Shown: positions 24,443 through 33,546, numbered from the stretch's first letter. The stretch is 64,000 nucleotides of DNA from Bradyrhizobium sp. 1(2017) (GCF_011602485.2 NZ_CP050022.2:1384001-1448000), one strand, 5' to 3'. Notes: generated from the letters alone by a model not told the origin. Program-made: numbers and translations.

Positions 24443-24850
24443 GATTTTCTGACCGCGCTTGTTCTATTCAAATTTACAGGAAAAAACCCGCTCGCCCGAA
24501 GAGCAAATCTGATGCCGAGCCGTGTCACTGATTGCAGTGCTTACAGCCGGGTTAATGCACATAGCCGTTAACTACGGCATTGTTCATGTCGAGCCGTTGT
24601 CGGCGCACTGGACCGCGAATTGCACTAACACGCATGCGAGGTCTCGCGGCAGAAACACGCGAAGGCGGTTAAGTGCCTGGTGTTGTGCCATGATGGCTGC
24701 AGGTTGCCGGCAGGACGCCGGGATGGGCTTGCGCGTCCGCCGGTCATTTTGGGACGAATCCGTCCTGCAGCGACGTACCGTTGCGGGACGGGAGCGATCC
24801 GCGCGATCGAAGCAGGGCTTTTTCAACACATCTCGGACATCTAGAACGTC
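24443..24850. other. Divergent intergenic region, 408 bp, no gene seen
   Basis: It lies between the divergently transcribed methyltransferase and GT2 genes and is less GC-rich than its flanks. It has GTTAA at 24550 and TTAAC at 24567 but no CtrA box with 7-nt spacing. No convincing small gene, terminator or RNA gene is visible. It presumably carries both promoters. Confidence 0.5.
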
Positions 24851-25879
24851 ATGACATTGATCCCGACAGACCTGTCCGCCACGCGCATCGCGGACGTCGT
24901 GAGCGATCCCAACCGGGAGATCGTGGCGAGCTCCCGCGTCATCGACCTGTCGGTCGGCATCGTCGTCTGCATCCCCTGCTTCCGTCGCCCGCAGCATCTG
25001 CGGCTGACCCTGGACTCGCTGGCGAGCCAGCGCACGCCCCGCTCCTTTGCCGTCGTCATGGTCGAGAACGATGCCGAGCGGCGCGAGAGCGCGCCAGTTG
25101 CCGCGGAATATCTCGCCGATGGCAGGCTCCAGGGCATCTGCCTCGTCGAGAAGCGGCAGGGCAATTGCCAGGCGATCAACGCCGCGTTCGAGACGGCGCA
25201 GACGCTGTTTCCCGCCGCGACCCGCTTCCTGATGATCGACGACGACGAGATCGCATCAAGCGACTGGCTCGAGCTGATGGTTCGCACCGCGGAGGCGACC
25301 GGCGCCGACATCGTCGGTGGACCGGTATTGCCGGTCTTCGACGACGGCAGCCAGCCCTGGCTGTCGCGTCATCCCGCGTTTCGTCCCGCTTATGACTACA
25401 GCGGCGCCGTGCCGCTGATCTATGGCTGCGGCAATTGCCTGATCACGCGCGCGGTGTTCGAGCGGTTCGACCGCCCGGCATTCGACCTGCGTTTCAATTT
25501 TCTCGGCGGCGGCGACTGCGATTTCTTCGTGCGGTGCCGCGATGCCGGCCTGAGATTCCACTGGACGGCGGAGGCGGTCATCACCGAGACGGTGCCGCAG
25601 AGCCGGACCAGTCTCGCCTGGATCGCGAAGCGAGGCCTGCGCATCGGCGCGATCAACTATCGGGTGCAGTCCAAGGCTGCACAGAGTGCGTCGGCGCGGG
25701 CGCTGGTGTTCGCGCAGATGGTTGGACGATTGCCGTTGTCGCTGGTGCGTGCGGCGGGCCTGCTGACGTCGTCCAAGGCCGTCGTCGCAATGCATCCCGT
25801 CATGGTCGCACTCGGCTCCGTGCTCGCGGCGTTCGGCATCGAGCCGAAACCCTATGAAGCCTCGAAGATCGTGTCCTGA
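24851..25879 (+). CDS. Family 2 glycosyltransferase
   Basis: 342 residues. The GT-A fold begins with GIVVCIPCFRRPQHLRLTLDSL, continues with VVMVENDAE, the 'GNCQAINAAF' helix, and the metal-binding FLMIDDDEIASSDWLE (DDD). The acceptor-side block is FLGGGDCDFFVRCRDAGLRF, with the W/E of HWTAEAVITE. A C-terminal hydrophobic stretch (about 285-325) may sit on the membrane. It would transfer an activated sugar to a growing lipid-linked oligosaccharide at the cytoplasmic face. It belongs to the exopolysaccharide block and is convergent with the next GT2 gene. Donor and acceptor are unknown. Confidence 0.9.
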   Translation: MTLIPTDLSATRIADVVSDPNREIVASSRVIDLSVGIVVCIPCFRRPQHLRLTLDSLASQRTPRSFAVVMVENDAERRESAPVAAEYLADGRLQGICLVEKRQGNCQAINAAFETAQTLFPAATRFLMIDDDEIASSDWLELMVRTAEATGADIVGGPVLPVFDDGSQPWLSRHPAFRPAYDYSGAVPLIYGCGNCLITRAVFERFDRPAFDLRFNFLGGGDCDFFVRCRDAGLRFHWTAEAVITETVPQSRTSLAWIAKRGLRIGAINYRVQSKAAQSASARALVFAQMVGRLPLSLVRAAGLLTSSKAVVAMHPVMVALGSVLAAFGIEPKPYEASKIVS

Positions 25880-25894
25880 CGCCGCGACGCTGGT

Positions 25895-26881
25895 CTAGAT
25901 GCCAAAACGGGTGAGCAGCACCCGCACAGCCGAACGTGGCAGCGATTTGAGTGACCGCCGGCCGACCATCGCAAGATAGGCGAAGGCTTGGCGATATCTG
26001 CCGAAACGCACGGCCTGCATTGCCGAATAAGTGACGAGATGGACCTCTGCGGCCTGGCGCAGCGGCCCGGCCATGCCTTCGGGCAGTCTTGCCAGGATCA
26101 GTCCGTCATCGAAGACCCGCGTGACCGCCGGGAAGAAGTCCTGCGGCGTCCGCACCGCCGCATTCATCGTGTTGGCGGTATGCACACGATAGTCGAGCAG
26201 GAGTTTTGGCGCGAATTCGAACTCGCCGATGGCGGCAAGTCGGCACCAGCAGTGCCAATCCTCGCAATATCTGAGCGAGACGTCGAAACCGCCGACGGCG
26301 CGGAAAGCTTCCGCGCGGGTGAGCACGATGCCGCCATTGACGATGAAATTGCCGGCCGCGAGTCGCGTCAGCACGTCGCCGGATGGCTTGCTGCGTCCCT
26401 TCAACAGGTCGCGCCGGCCGATCTGCCGTCCCTCGCTGTCGATCGTGTTGTAGTCGCCATAGACGAGAACTGCGCGCGGAGCGCCGCGCGCGGCCGCCAG
26501 CAGTGCGGCCACGGCTTCGGGACGCAGGCGGTCATCGGCGTCGAGGAAGAGCAGCCAGTCGCCGCTCGCATGCCGGGCGCCGAGATTGCGGGCTGCCGAG
26601 ACGCCGGTTGCGTCATTGTGCATCAGCCGCAGCCGCGGATCATGCATGTCGCGAACGATCTCGATCGTGTCGTCCGTCGAGCCGTCCTCCACGACGATGA
26701 TCTCGGCGACATCGCCTTGCGCCAGTGCGCTCGCGATGGTTTCGCCGATATAGGCCGAAGCGTTCTTGGCGGGAATGACGACGGAGACCGACGCGCCCGG
26801 GGCGATCGGCAGCGGCAGCCGCGTCGCCGGCGCTATGCGTGAGGCGGCCGGTAATTCGAGAACCTCGTCGGCGGTGATCAA
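25895..26881 (-). CDS. Family 2 glycosyltransferase
   Basis: 328 residues. The GT2 core is clear: SVSVVIPAKNASAYIGETI, EIIVVEDGSTDDTIEIV, 'GVSAARNLGARHASGDWLLF' with LFLDADDRLRPEA (DXD), and GGFDVSLRYCEDWHCWCRL as acceptor/catalytic block. The frame starts at TTG 26881 without a clear Shine-Dalgarno, so the true start may differ by some codons. It is convergent with the GT2 gene on the left and divergent from the polymerase gene on the right. It probably adds one sugar of the exopolysaccharide repeat. Confidence 0.88.
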   Translation of the reverse strand: MITADEVLELPAASRIAPATRLPLPIAPGASVSVVIPAKNASAYIGETIASALAQGDVAEIIVVEDGSTDDTIEIVRDMHDPRLRLMHNDATGVSAARNLGARHASGDWLLFLDADDRLRPEAVAALLAAARGAPRAVLVYGDYNTIDSEGRQIGRRDLLKGRSKPSGDVLTRLAAGNFIVNGGIVLTRAEAFRAVGGFDVSLRYCEDWHCWCRLAAIGEFEFAPKLLLDYRVHTANTMNAAVRTPQDFFPAVTRVFDDGLILARLPEGMAGPLRQAAEVHLVTYSAMQAVRFGRYRQAFAYLAMVGRRSLKSLPRSAVRVLLTRFGI

Positions 26882-27130
26882 GGCGGCGGCTCGTCTTTAA
26901 TGGTCTGTTAACCAGGGCGCGTCTGCCAAGCTGGCAATGCTGCAATCGAAATCTCGTCCGCTGATGATAGCCGCATTATGAGCAAGTCGCTGCCGCTAGC
27001 GCCCGTGCGGCGCCCGGATTCGTGGAATAACGTTAAGCCGGTGACATCAAGTCTGCGGCAAACACAGAACGAGTCCGGCAGCTCCGCTCGCGCAGAATGT
27101 GCGTGTCGTCTTCGGCGTGCTGGTTGACGG

Positions 27131-27138
27131 ATGGTTAA
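27131..27138 (-). promoter_or_regulatory. Candidate CtrA half-site at the polymerase start
   Basis: ATGGTTAA is the reverse complement of TTAACCAT and coincides with the first ATG of the polymerase frame. If it is a real regulator site, translation probably begins further in (ATG 27188 or 27221). Weak evidence. Confidence 0.25.
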
Positions 27139-28552
27139 CGGCGGTGAGCTAGAACCTGAGGCTTCTCCGGTCTCAACACCTGCCGCGATGGATAGCAGCT
27201 TGGATCGCAGCGCCGCCGACATGACTGACGTCGAAGCCCGATCGTTCGGCCACGTCCTGCGCGATGGACTCGCGGGGGTGAACGCCATGCGCGCGGCGCG
27301 CTGCCTCGTCGCCGTAGCGGCCTTGCTGTTGATCCTGGTGACGTTGGAGCCGTTTCCCGACCTGCGCAGTGAGAACTTCGTGACCGTCGTCGGCGGGCGA
27401 ATGGCGCTGACCTACATTGTCTACGGCCTGCTGGCCATCGTTGCCGTGCTGTGCGTCGCCGCGACCGACGCGCCGGCGTTGAAATCGCTGGTGACCCCGC
27501 TGCATCTCTGTCTGGTCGGCTGGCTGTTGATCAACGTCGCCTTCTCCGAGAGCCGCGGCGTTTCGCTCCAGCGCTTCGTGCTCGCCGCGAGCGTGACGTC
27601 GCTCGCCGTGCTCCTGCCGCTGTTGCCGCCGACGCAGCGCGGTTTCAATTTGTGCCTCGGCGGTGCCGCGCTCGCGCTGCTGGCGCTATGTTATCTCGGC
27701 GTCTTCCTCGCGCCGCAATATTCCATCCACACGGCGCTCGACATCACCGAGCCGCAGCTCGCCGGCGACTGGCGCGGCAGTTTCGGCCACAAGAACGTCG
27801 CCTCGCCGGTGATGACCATCCTGGTCTATGTCGGCATCTACCTGTCCGCCGTCGGTTCGTTCGTGATGGGCCCGGCGATCGCCGCGCTGGCCGGCATCTT
27901 CCTGATCTTCACCGGCGGCAAGACGTCATCGGTGCTGTGTCTTGCGGTCTACGCGCTGGCGTCGCTGGTCTACGTCACGCGGAGCCTGTGGCTGAAGCGG
28001 ATCGTCTGCTTCGTGCCGCTGATCCTGATGAACCTGCTGACGGTCGGCAGCGTCATGAGCCCGGCACTCGGCGGCATGACGCGGCTGCTTCCGCTCGATC
28101 CCACCTTCACCGGCCGTTCCGCGATCTGGGAGTTCGCCCTCGCAGCCGTCGCGGAGAAGCCGATCATCGGCCACGGCTATGCGGCATTCTGGGACGACGT
28201 CAGCGCACGGCAGACCGCTCAGGGCGCCGAATGGGCGACCACCGCGGCCCACAGCCACAACAGCTATCTCGATCTTGCGGTCACCATCGGCCTGCCGGGG
28301 TTGCTGCTGGTGATCCTCGTCTTCGTGCTCGCGCCGCTCGGCAATTTCCACTCGGCCCAGGCGCGCAACCGCAGCAGCGCGCTGGCAAAGCTGTTCCTGA
28401 CGATATGGCTGTTCGGCTTGTACTACGGAGCCACCGAGACCTTCCTGCTGGATCGGCAGAATCCGATCTGGTTCATGTTCGCGCTCGCCGTGGCCGGACT
28501 GCACTTCCTGGCCAGGTTCCAGTGCGTCGAGCCGACGGAACCGGCGCGCTGA
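27131..28552 (+). CDS. O-antigen ligase / Wzy-type polysaccharide polymerase
   Basis: 473 residues, polytopic, with about ten hydrophobic segments from residue 55 on. The Wzy_C domain is recognisable: 'GSFGHKNVASPVM' loop, FTGRSAIWEFAL, EKPIIGHGYAAFW, then the conserved H-S-H-N-S-Y block TTAAHSHNSYLDLAVTIGLP. The ExoQ/O-antigen-ligase family joins lipid-linked repeat units, or ligates glycan to its acceptor, on the periplasmic face. Start choice is uncertain: ATG 27131 has no clear Shine-Dalgarno, and ATG 27188 and 27221 are alternatives that would shorten the non-conserved N-terminus. It is probably the polymerase of this exopolysaccharide block. Confidence 0.88.
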   Translation: MVNGGELEPEASPVSTPAAMDSSLDRSAADMTDVEARSFGHVLRDGLAGVNAMRAARCLVAVAALLLILVTLEPFPDLRSENFVTVVGGRMALTYIVYGLLAIVAVLCVAATDAPALKSLVTPLHLCLVGWLLINVAFSESRGVSLQRFVLAASVTSLAVLLPLLPPTQRGFNLCLGGAALALLALCYLGVFLAPQYSIHTALDITEPQLAGDWRGSFGHKNVASPVMTILVYVGIYLSAVGSFVMGPAIAALAGIFLIFTGGKTSSVLCLAVYALASLVYVTRSLWLKRIVCFVPLILMNLLTVGSVMSPALGGMTRLLPLDPTFTGRSAIWEFALAAVAEKPIIGHGYAAFWDDVSARQTAQGAEWATTAAHSHNSYLDLAVTIGLPGLLLVILVFVLAPLGNFHSAQARNRSSALAKLFLTIWLFGLYYGATETFLLDRQNPIWFMFALAVAGLHFLARFQCVEPTEPAR

Positions 28553-28672
28553 CAGCTTGTCGCAGCAGCGCGGCCTTGGTGGCATCGGCTTAACGATAAG
28601 CTGCGAAGCTGCTTGTGGTCTGCGGCGAAACATAATCTATCTGAAGGTACTCAGTAATCGTATGTCCCGCGG

Positions 28673-29815
28673 ATGACGTTCCTCAGCGTCGAGCAATCAG
28701 AAGGTCGGGTGTCGAGCACGCCGGGAATCGCGGTCGATTTCCTGCGTGACTGGCAGCAGGCGGCTTTGCGCCTGAACACGGGCCATCGCACCGCGTTCCA
28801 GCACGGCCTCTGGCTCGGCCCCTGGTACGCGGCGTTTGACCATCTCGCGCCGCTGATCGCCGTGATCTCCGATGCCGCAACCGGCGAGGATATCGCGCTG
28901 GTGCCGATGATCAGCCATGCCAGGCGCGGCATCCGCGTCGTCGAGTTTGCCGATCTCGGCGTCTCCGACAACAATGCGCCGATCCTGTCGCTCGGCGCTG
29001 CGTTGGATGCCGCTGCGATGCGTGCGATCGGCAAGGCGTTGATCAACGCACTGCGCGCCTTGCCCGATGGCCTCGATCTGCTGCGCCTGAAGAAGATGCC
29101 GGCCCAGATTGGCGGCAAGCCAAATCCGCTGATGTCGCTCGGGCGGGCTGGTTCCTCCTCGCTCAACGGCAATCTCGTGCTGCTCGGCGACGACTATGAA
29201 TCCTACCAGGCCTCGATCAAGCGCATGCAGATGCCGCGCTGCTGGCGCGTCTTCACCCGTCATGCCGGCGCCCGGTTCGAGGTCGCCACGGATGTCGCGC
29301 GCGCGCATGAGCTGCTGGACGTGATGGACGTCCAGCAGCAGGCGCGCATGCAAAGGCTCGGCTTGCGGTTCGTCCTCAACGATGAGACCCATGCGCGGTT
29401 CTACCGCGAGGTTGCCCGCCAGGGCCTTGCGGAAGGCTATGCCGTGGTCTCGGCGCTGGTCTGCGACGAGGGAATCATCGGCACGTCGTTCGGCGTCAGG
29501 CAAGGCGCGACCTATTACCTGCTGCGCATCAGTCATGGCGGCGATTCATGGTCGAGCTGCTCCCCCGGGCTGCTCGTCATCGAACGCACCATGGCGGCGC
29601 TGCATGCAAAGGGCGTGCGTCGGTTCGATCTCAGCATCGGCAACCAGGACTATAAGCGCCGCTTCGGCGCCACGCGGGTGCCGCTGACCGATGTCAGCGT
29701 CGCGCTGTCCTGGCGCGGTCTGCCATACGCATGGCGCGACCATGCCGCGCAGGGTCTGCGCCGATATCCCGGGTTGGCTGCCATCGCCGCACCGGCGCTG
29801 CGCGGGATGCGCTGA
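28673..29815 (+). CDS. GNAT / FemAB-like acetyltransferase (CelD/BcsL type)
   Basis: 380 residues. The central-to-C-terminal region reads as a GNAT/FemAB fold: MQMPRCWRVFTRHAGARFEV, the 'LLDVMDVQQQARMQRLGLRF' helix, EGYAVVSALVCDEGIIGTSF, TYYLLRISHGGD, and 'GVRRFDLSIGNQDYKRRFGA', a block typical of CelD-like proteins found in cellulose and exopolysaccharide loci. It may acylate a sugar of the polymer or a precursor. It lies 120 bp after the polymerase on the same strand and is probably the last gene of the block. Its acceptor is unknown. Confidence 0.82.
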   Translation: MTFLSVEQSEGRVSSTPGIAVDFLRDWQQAALRLNTGHRTAFQHGLWLGPWYAAFDHLAPLIAVISDAATGEDIALVPMISHARRGIRVVEFADLGVSDNNAPILSLGAALDAAAMRAIGKALINALRALPDGLDLLRLKKMPAQIGGKPNPLMSLGRAGSSSLNGNLVLLGDDYESYQASIKRMQMPRCWRVFTRHAGARFEVATDVARAHELLDVMDVQQQARMQRLGLRFVLNDETHARFYREVARQGLAEGYAVVSALVCDEGIIGTSFGVRQGATYYLLRISHGGDSWSSCSPGLLVIERTMAALHAKGVRRFDLSIGNQDYKRRFGATRVPLTDVSVALSWRGLPYAWRDHAAQGLRRYPGLAAIAAPALRGMR

Positions 29816-29819
29816 CCTG

Positions 29820-30359
29820 TCATCGCGAAAGACCCGCACCGAAGGCCTGCAGCAGCGCGCGCCCTTGCGGCCAGTCGCCGAGCCTGCTCGACGCATTGAT
29901 GTGGCCGAGCGCGCCGAGCACGATGAGTCCGGATCGCCAGGCACTTGCTCGCTGCCGTGTCGCACGGATATCGCCATAGGGATCGTCCGTGCTGGCGATG
30001 ACGAGCGAAGGGAAGGGCAGCGCGCGGTCCGGCACCGTCTTGAACGCGGCGGCCTCCATCGGAAAGTTCGCGCCATCAGGATCGGGCACCGCGACCAGAA
30101 ACGCGCCGGCGATGCTGGATGGGAAGCGGGCGGCCCAGTGCGCGACCAACAGGCAGGCGAGGCTGTGTGCGACCAGCACGGGCGGCGTCGCGCAACTCCT
30201 GACCGCCCGCTCCAGCGATTGCTCCCAGTCGTCGAGGTCGGGCTGATCCCAGCTCGCAGGCTGAAATCGCACGAAGCGCGCATCGTCGCGCTCCCAGATC
30301 GTCTGCCAATGGGTGTCTCCGGAGCCGCCGAGGCCGGGCAGGGTGATGGTGTCGTGCAT
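29820..30359 (-). CDS. RBBP9/YdeN-family alpha/beta hydrolase
   Basis: 179 residues from ATG 30359. It is short, as usual for this family. The N-terminus ITLPGLGGSGDTHWQTIWE, the nucleophile elbow LVAHSLACLLVAHW (Ser in H-S-L), the Asp region IASTDDPYGD and the catalytic His in ALGHINASSRLGDWPQG form a complete Ser-Asp-His triad. RBBP9-like proteins are serine hydrolases of uncertain physiological substrate. It is convergent with the GNAT gene (4-bp gap) and divergent from an Lrp gene. Confidence 0.88.
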   Translation of the reverse strand: MHDTITLPGLGGSGDTHWQTIWERDDARFVRFQPASWDQPDLDDWEQSLERAVRSCATPPVLVAHSLACLLVAHWAARFPSSIAGAFLVAVPDPDGANFPMEAAAFKTVPDRALPFPSLVIASTDDPYGDIRATRQRASAWRSGLIVLGALGHINASSRLGDWPQGRALLQAFGAGLSR

Positions 30360-30479
30360 GGTGTCCCGTGATATCTGAGAGGAGACGCAGTGTGGCTGGT
30401 CGAGGCGCTGCGCGACATGGCAAGTCATCGGTGGAATCGGCCATCCGCCGTTGATCTCAAGGTGGAATGGAGAATTGTC

Positions 30480-30956
30480 TTGGATCGCTTCGGGAGCATC
30501 GATGCCAAGGATTTGAAGATACTCGAAGCGCTGCAGGCCAATGCGCGGGTGCCGCTGTCCGAGCTCGGCCGCTCCGTCGGATTGTCCCAGCCGGCGGTCT
30601 CCGAACGCGTCAAGCGGCTCGAGGAAGCCGGGATCATCGAGGGTTACGGCGCACGGATCAATTCGCGCGCACTCGGGCTCGGCCTGATGGCGCTCGTGCG
30701 CCTGCGCACCACGCATGAGCACATCAAGACCTGTCTCAAGCGGTTCAGCGAGATTCCGTACATCATCGAAGTCCATCGCGTGACCGGCGACGACTGCTTC
30801 GTTCTCAAGGTGCTCGTTCCCGCGCCTGAGGATCTCGAGACGATCGTGGATCGCATTGCCGGCTTTGGCGCCGTCACGACCTCGCTGGTGCTGCGGAGCG
30901 AACCGGCGCGGCCGATCGGCAAGGACCTCGTCAGGAGGAAAATCGAACGAACGTGA
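30480..30956 (+). CDS. Lrp/AsnC-family transcriptional regulator
   Basis: 158 residues if started at TTG 30480, which has GGAG 7 nt upstream and gives the usual family N-terminus, 'MDRFGSIDAKDLKILEALQ'. An alternative GTG 30390 with GGAG 5 nt upstream would add 30 non-conserved residues. The HTH is PLSELGRSVGLSQPAVSERV, followed by the AsnC ligand domain with 'IPYIIEVHRVTGDDCFVLKV'. It is divergent from the RBBP9-like hydrolase, which may be its target. Confidence 0.88.
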   Translation: MDRFGSIDAKDLKILEALQANARVPLSELGRSVGLSQPAVSERVKRLEEAGIIEGYGARINSRALGLGLMALVRLRTTHEHIKTCLKRFSEIPYIIEVHRVTGDDCFVLKVLVPAPEDLETIVDRIAGFGAVTTSLVLRSEPARPIGKDLVRRKIERT

Positions 30957-31141
30957 CGGCGATGCCCGCCATCACGATCCCGTGCAGCCAGCACACCGAA
31001 ACCGGCCACGCGAGGCGCGAACGAGGCTGCGACAATACCAGCGGCGCGCCAGCGCCTGTGCGGGCCGGCGGATCATCTGCGCGATCAACAACAGTTCGAA
31101 AGCCATTCGTATCGCTTCTGGTCCATGTCCTCCGCAGATAT

Positions 31142-31173
31142 GGGGCGGCATTTCCGCAAGAGAATGCCGCCCC
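31142..31173. other. Perfect 11-bp hairpin between convergent genes
   Basis: GGGGCGGCATT (31142-31152) pairs exactly with AATGCCGCCCC (31163-31173) around a 10-nt loop. It lies between the convergent Lrp and wrbA genes. Neither side has a U-run, so it is not a standard intrinsic terminator, though it could slow polymerase or protect 3' ends. Confidence 0.5.
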
Positions 31174-31219
31174 TGTCGCATCAGCCATGCAACCGATCGT
31201 GCGCAAGGCTTAACCGTGC

Positions 31220-31819
31220 TCAGCCATGCAGCTTCTTGGCGGTCTCCGCGATCTGGCGGCCCTGATAGCGCGCGCCGGCGAGCTCGTTGGCGCTGGGCTG
31301 GCGGCTGCCGTCGCCGCCGGTGATCGTGGTGGCGCCGTAGGGCGCGCCGCCGGTGACCTCGTCGAGCTTCATCTGGCCGGCGAAGCCGTAGTTCATGCCG
31401 ACCACGACCATGCCGAAATGCAGGAGATTCGTGATGATCGAGAACAGCGTGGTCTCCTGTCCGCCATGCTGGGTCGCGGTCGAGGTGAAGGCGCCGCCGA
31501 CCTTGCCGTGCAGCGCGCCCTTGGCCCAGAGCCCGCCGGCCTGGTCGAGGAAATTCGCCATCTGCGAGGCCATGCGGCCGAAGCGGGTGCCAGTGCCGAC
31601 GATGATCGCATCGTAATTGGCGAGGTCCTCGATCTTGGCGATCGGGGCGGCCTGATCGACCTTGTAGTACGAGGCTTTCGCGACCTCGGCGGGTACTAGT
31701 TCCGGCACGCGTTTGATGTCGACAGTCGCGCCGGCTTCGCGGGCGCCTTCGGCGACGGCATTGGCCATCGCTTCGATGTGGCCGTAGGCGGAATAATAGA
31801 GCACGAGAACTTTGGTCAT
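31220..31819 (-). CDS. wrbA: NAD(P)H:quinone oxidoreductase WrbA
   Basis: 199 residues, the standard WrbA length. The flavodoxin-like fold begins with [20 protein letters not shown] (FMN phosphate loop), then [36 protein letters not shown] and VVVGMNYGF; the C-terminus is '[17 protein letters not shown]'. WrbA is a tetrameric FMN enzyme that reduces quinones by two electrons, limiting oxidative stress. ATG 31819 has GGAG upstream. It is followed on the same strand by pirin and SDR genes further upstream, a stress-related group, though a palindromic repeat separates it from pirin. Confidence 0.96.
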   Translation of the reverse strand: MTKVLVLYYSAYGHIEAMANAVAEGAREAGATVDIKRVPELVPAEVAKASYYKVDQAAPIAKIEDLANYDAIIVGTGTRFGRMASQMANFLDQAGGLWAKGALHGKVGGAFTSTATQHGGQETTLFSIITNLLHFGMVVVGMNYGFAGQMKLDEVTGGAPYGATTITGGDGSRQPSANELAGARYQGRQIAETAKKLHG

Positions 31820-31856
31820 GGTGGTCTCCGGTGATTAGGTTACTGGTAATTGGGGG

Positions 31857-31979
31857 CGTCATGCCCGGGCTCGTCCCGGGCATCCATGTTCTTGTTCGCT
31901 CGTGAAGGGGCGTGAATGGCCGGGACATCGGCGAGCGGGAGCGACGCCGTCCTTCGGGCGGCTATGCCCGGCCATGACG
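31857..31979. repeat. Palindromic repeat, CGTCATGCCCGGGC family
   Basis: Begins CGTCATGCCCGGGC and ends GCCCGGCCATGACG, an inverted pair, with a second internal pair. It occupies almost all of the gap between wrbA and the pirin gene on the same strand, so it may end or modulate read-through. Confidence 0.8.
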
Positions 31980-31989
31980 GTGAGAGTCG

Positions 31990-32688
31990 TTAAGCCGCGT
32001 CGACGAGCACGATCTCCGAATCTTCCAGTGCGGTGATCTTCAAGCTCTCTTCGTTGCGGATCGCGGCACCATCGCGGGCGTTGACGCGCACGCCGTTGAT
32101 CTCGACCGCGCCCGCCGCGGGCACGAGATAAAGATGCCGGGACTTCTGCGACTGGTACTCCGCACTCTCGCCCGCCTTCAGCGTGGTGGCGAGCACCCGC
32201 GCATCGGCGCGGATCGGCAGCGCATCCGTGTCGCCCTCGAGACCGCTCGCGATGGTGACGAGCTTGCCGGAACGATCCGCCTTCGGGAACGGCTTCGAGC
32301 CCCAGGTCGGCTGTCCGCCGCGCAGCGTCGGCTCGATCCAGATCTGGAAGATCCGCGTCTGTGTCGGCTCGAGATTGTACTCGGAGTGGCGGATTCCGCT
32401 GCCGGCGCTCATCACCTGAACGTCGCCCGCCTCGGTGCGACCCTCGTTGCCGAGGCTGTCCTGATGGGTGATCGCGCCCTCGCGCACATAGGTGATGATC
32501 TCCATGTTGGCGTGGGGATGGGCGGGGAAGCCGGTGTTCGGCGCGATCTCGTCGTCGTTCCACACCCGCAGGGCGCCATGCCCCATGTTGTTCGGGTCAT
32601 AATGGCTTGCGAAGGAGAAATGGTGCTTGGCCTTGAGCCAGCCGTGGTCGGCGCCGCCGAGCTTTGCGAAAGGTCTGAGTTCGATCAT
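31990..32688 (-). CDS. Pirin family protein
   Basis: 232 residues with two cupin halves. The N-terminal half carries the pirin metal site: HHFSFASHYDPN early on, then FPAHPHANMEIITYVREGAI and the Glu in RTEAGDVQVMSAGSGIRHSE. The C-terminal 'YLVPAAGAVEINGVRV' block is the YhhW-type second cupin. Bacterial pirins of this type are Fe-dependent quercetin-dioxygenase-like proteins; the physiological role is unclear. ATG 32688 has AAGGAA upstream. Same strand as the SDR gene 38 bp upstream, so probably one operon. Confidence 0.92.
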   Translation of the reverse strand: MIELRPFAKLGGADHGWLKAKHHFSFASHYDPNNMGHGALRVWNDDEIAPNTGFPAHPHANMEIITYVREGAITHQDSLGNEGRTEAGDVQVMSAGSGIRHSEYNLEPTQTRIFQIWIEPTLRGGQPTWGSKPFPKADRSGKLVTIASGLEGDTDALPIRADARVLATTLKAGESAEYQSQKSRHLYLVPAAGAVEINGVRVNARDGAAIRNEESLKITALEDSEIVLVDAA

Positions 32689-32726
32689 CTGCGTAATTCC
32701 TTGACTTGATTTGGTGGCGGTTCGGA

Positions 32727-33479
32727 TCAGGCGCCGAACCCGCCGTCGACGTTGAGCACGGTGCCGGTGACGAAGGAGGCCTCGGGGCTGGCGAGGAAAA
32801 CGACGCCGGCCGCGACTTCCTCGGGGCGGCCGAAGCGCTGGAGCGCGTGCTGCTTGCGCTGGGTCTCGGCGAACTCGCCGCCGTCCTTCGGATTCATGTC
32901 GGTATCGATCGAGCCCGGCTGCACCACGTTCACGGTGATGCCGCGGGGGCCGAGGTCTCGCGCCGCGCCCTTGGTGTAGCCGACGACCGCCGCCTTGGTG
33001 GCGACGTAATCGGCAAGGCCCGGGAACGAGGCGCGATCGGCCAGCATCGAGCCGACGGTGACGATGCGGCCGCCTTCACTCATCAATTGCGAGGCGGCGC
33101 GGATCGCCGCGATCACGCCATGCACGTTGACCTGGTCCTGGCGGGCGAGCGCTTCAGTGTCGGCATTGGCATCGTCGATCGCACCGCCGGCGGCAACGCC
33201 GGCATTGTTGACGAGGATGTCGAGATGGCCGAATTCCTTGGCGACGTCGTTGACGAGCTGCGTCACGTCCTTGGCTGACGCCTGATCCGCCTTGAAGGCG
33301 TGCGCCTTGACGCCTTTGGCCTTCAATTGCGCGACGACGGCTTCGGCCTTGTCGGGCGAAGCGACATAGCTGATCGCGACGTCCGCGCCTTCGTCGGCGA
33401 GCGCGCGGGCCGAAGCTGCGCCAATGCCGCGCGAGCCGCCGGTGACGAGGGCAACCTTGCCTGAGAGCTTCTTGGCCAT
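32727..33479 (-). CDS. SDR-family oxidoreductase
   Basis: 250 residues from ATG 33479 (GGAG upstream). Classical SDR features: cofactor loop VTGGSRGIGAAS (about 12-23), DILVNNAG (87-94), catalytic S144, Y158 and K162 (TVGSML, DYVATKAAV), PGSIDTDMNP, and a C-terminal VLNVDGG. This looks like an NADP-dependent 3-oxoacyl reductase-like enzyme of unknown substrate. It is divergent from a LysR gene with a 119-bp gap holding GAAAC repeats, and upstream of pirin on the same strand. The LysR-SDR-pirin arrangement suggests an inducible stress unit. Confidence 0.92.
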   Translation of the reverse strand: MAKKLSGKVALVTGGSRGIGAASARALADEGADVAISYVASPDKAEAVVAQLKAKGVKAHAFKADQASAKDVTQLVNDVAKEFGHLDILVNNAGVAAGGAIDDANADTEALARQDQVNVHGVIAAIRAASQLMSEGGRIVTVGSMLADRASFPGLADYVATKAAVVGYTKGAARDLGPRGITVNVVQPGSIDTDMNPKDGGEFAETQRKQHALQRFGRPEEVAAGVVFLASPEASFVTGTVLNVDGGFGA

Positions 33480-33546
33480 TGGATGACTCCATTGCTTGGG
33501 TTTGCGATTGACCCTTGGATAAGCCTTCGCCTTCGGTATATAAATA

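Noticed and set aside
24550..24571. GTTAA...TTAAC dyad as a CtrA box
   Set aside because: The spacer between the TTAA elements is 12 nt, not 7, so it does not fit the consensus.
31142..31173. Hairpin as a terminator for Lrp or wrbA
   Set aside because: No U-run on either strand and a 10-nt loop; kept only as an unexplained hairpin.
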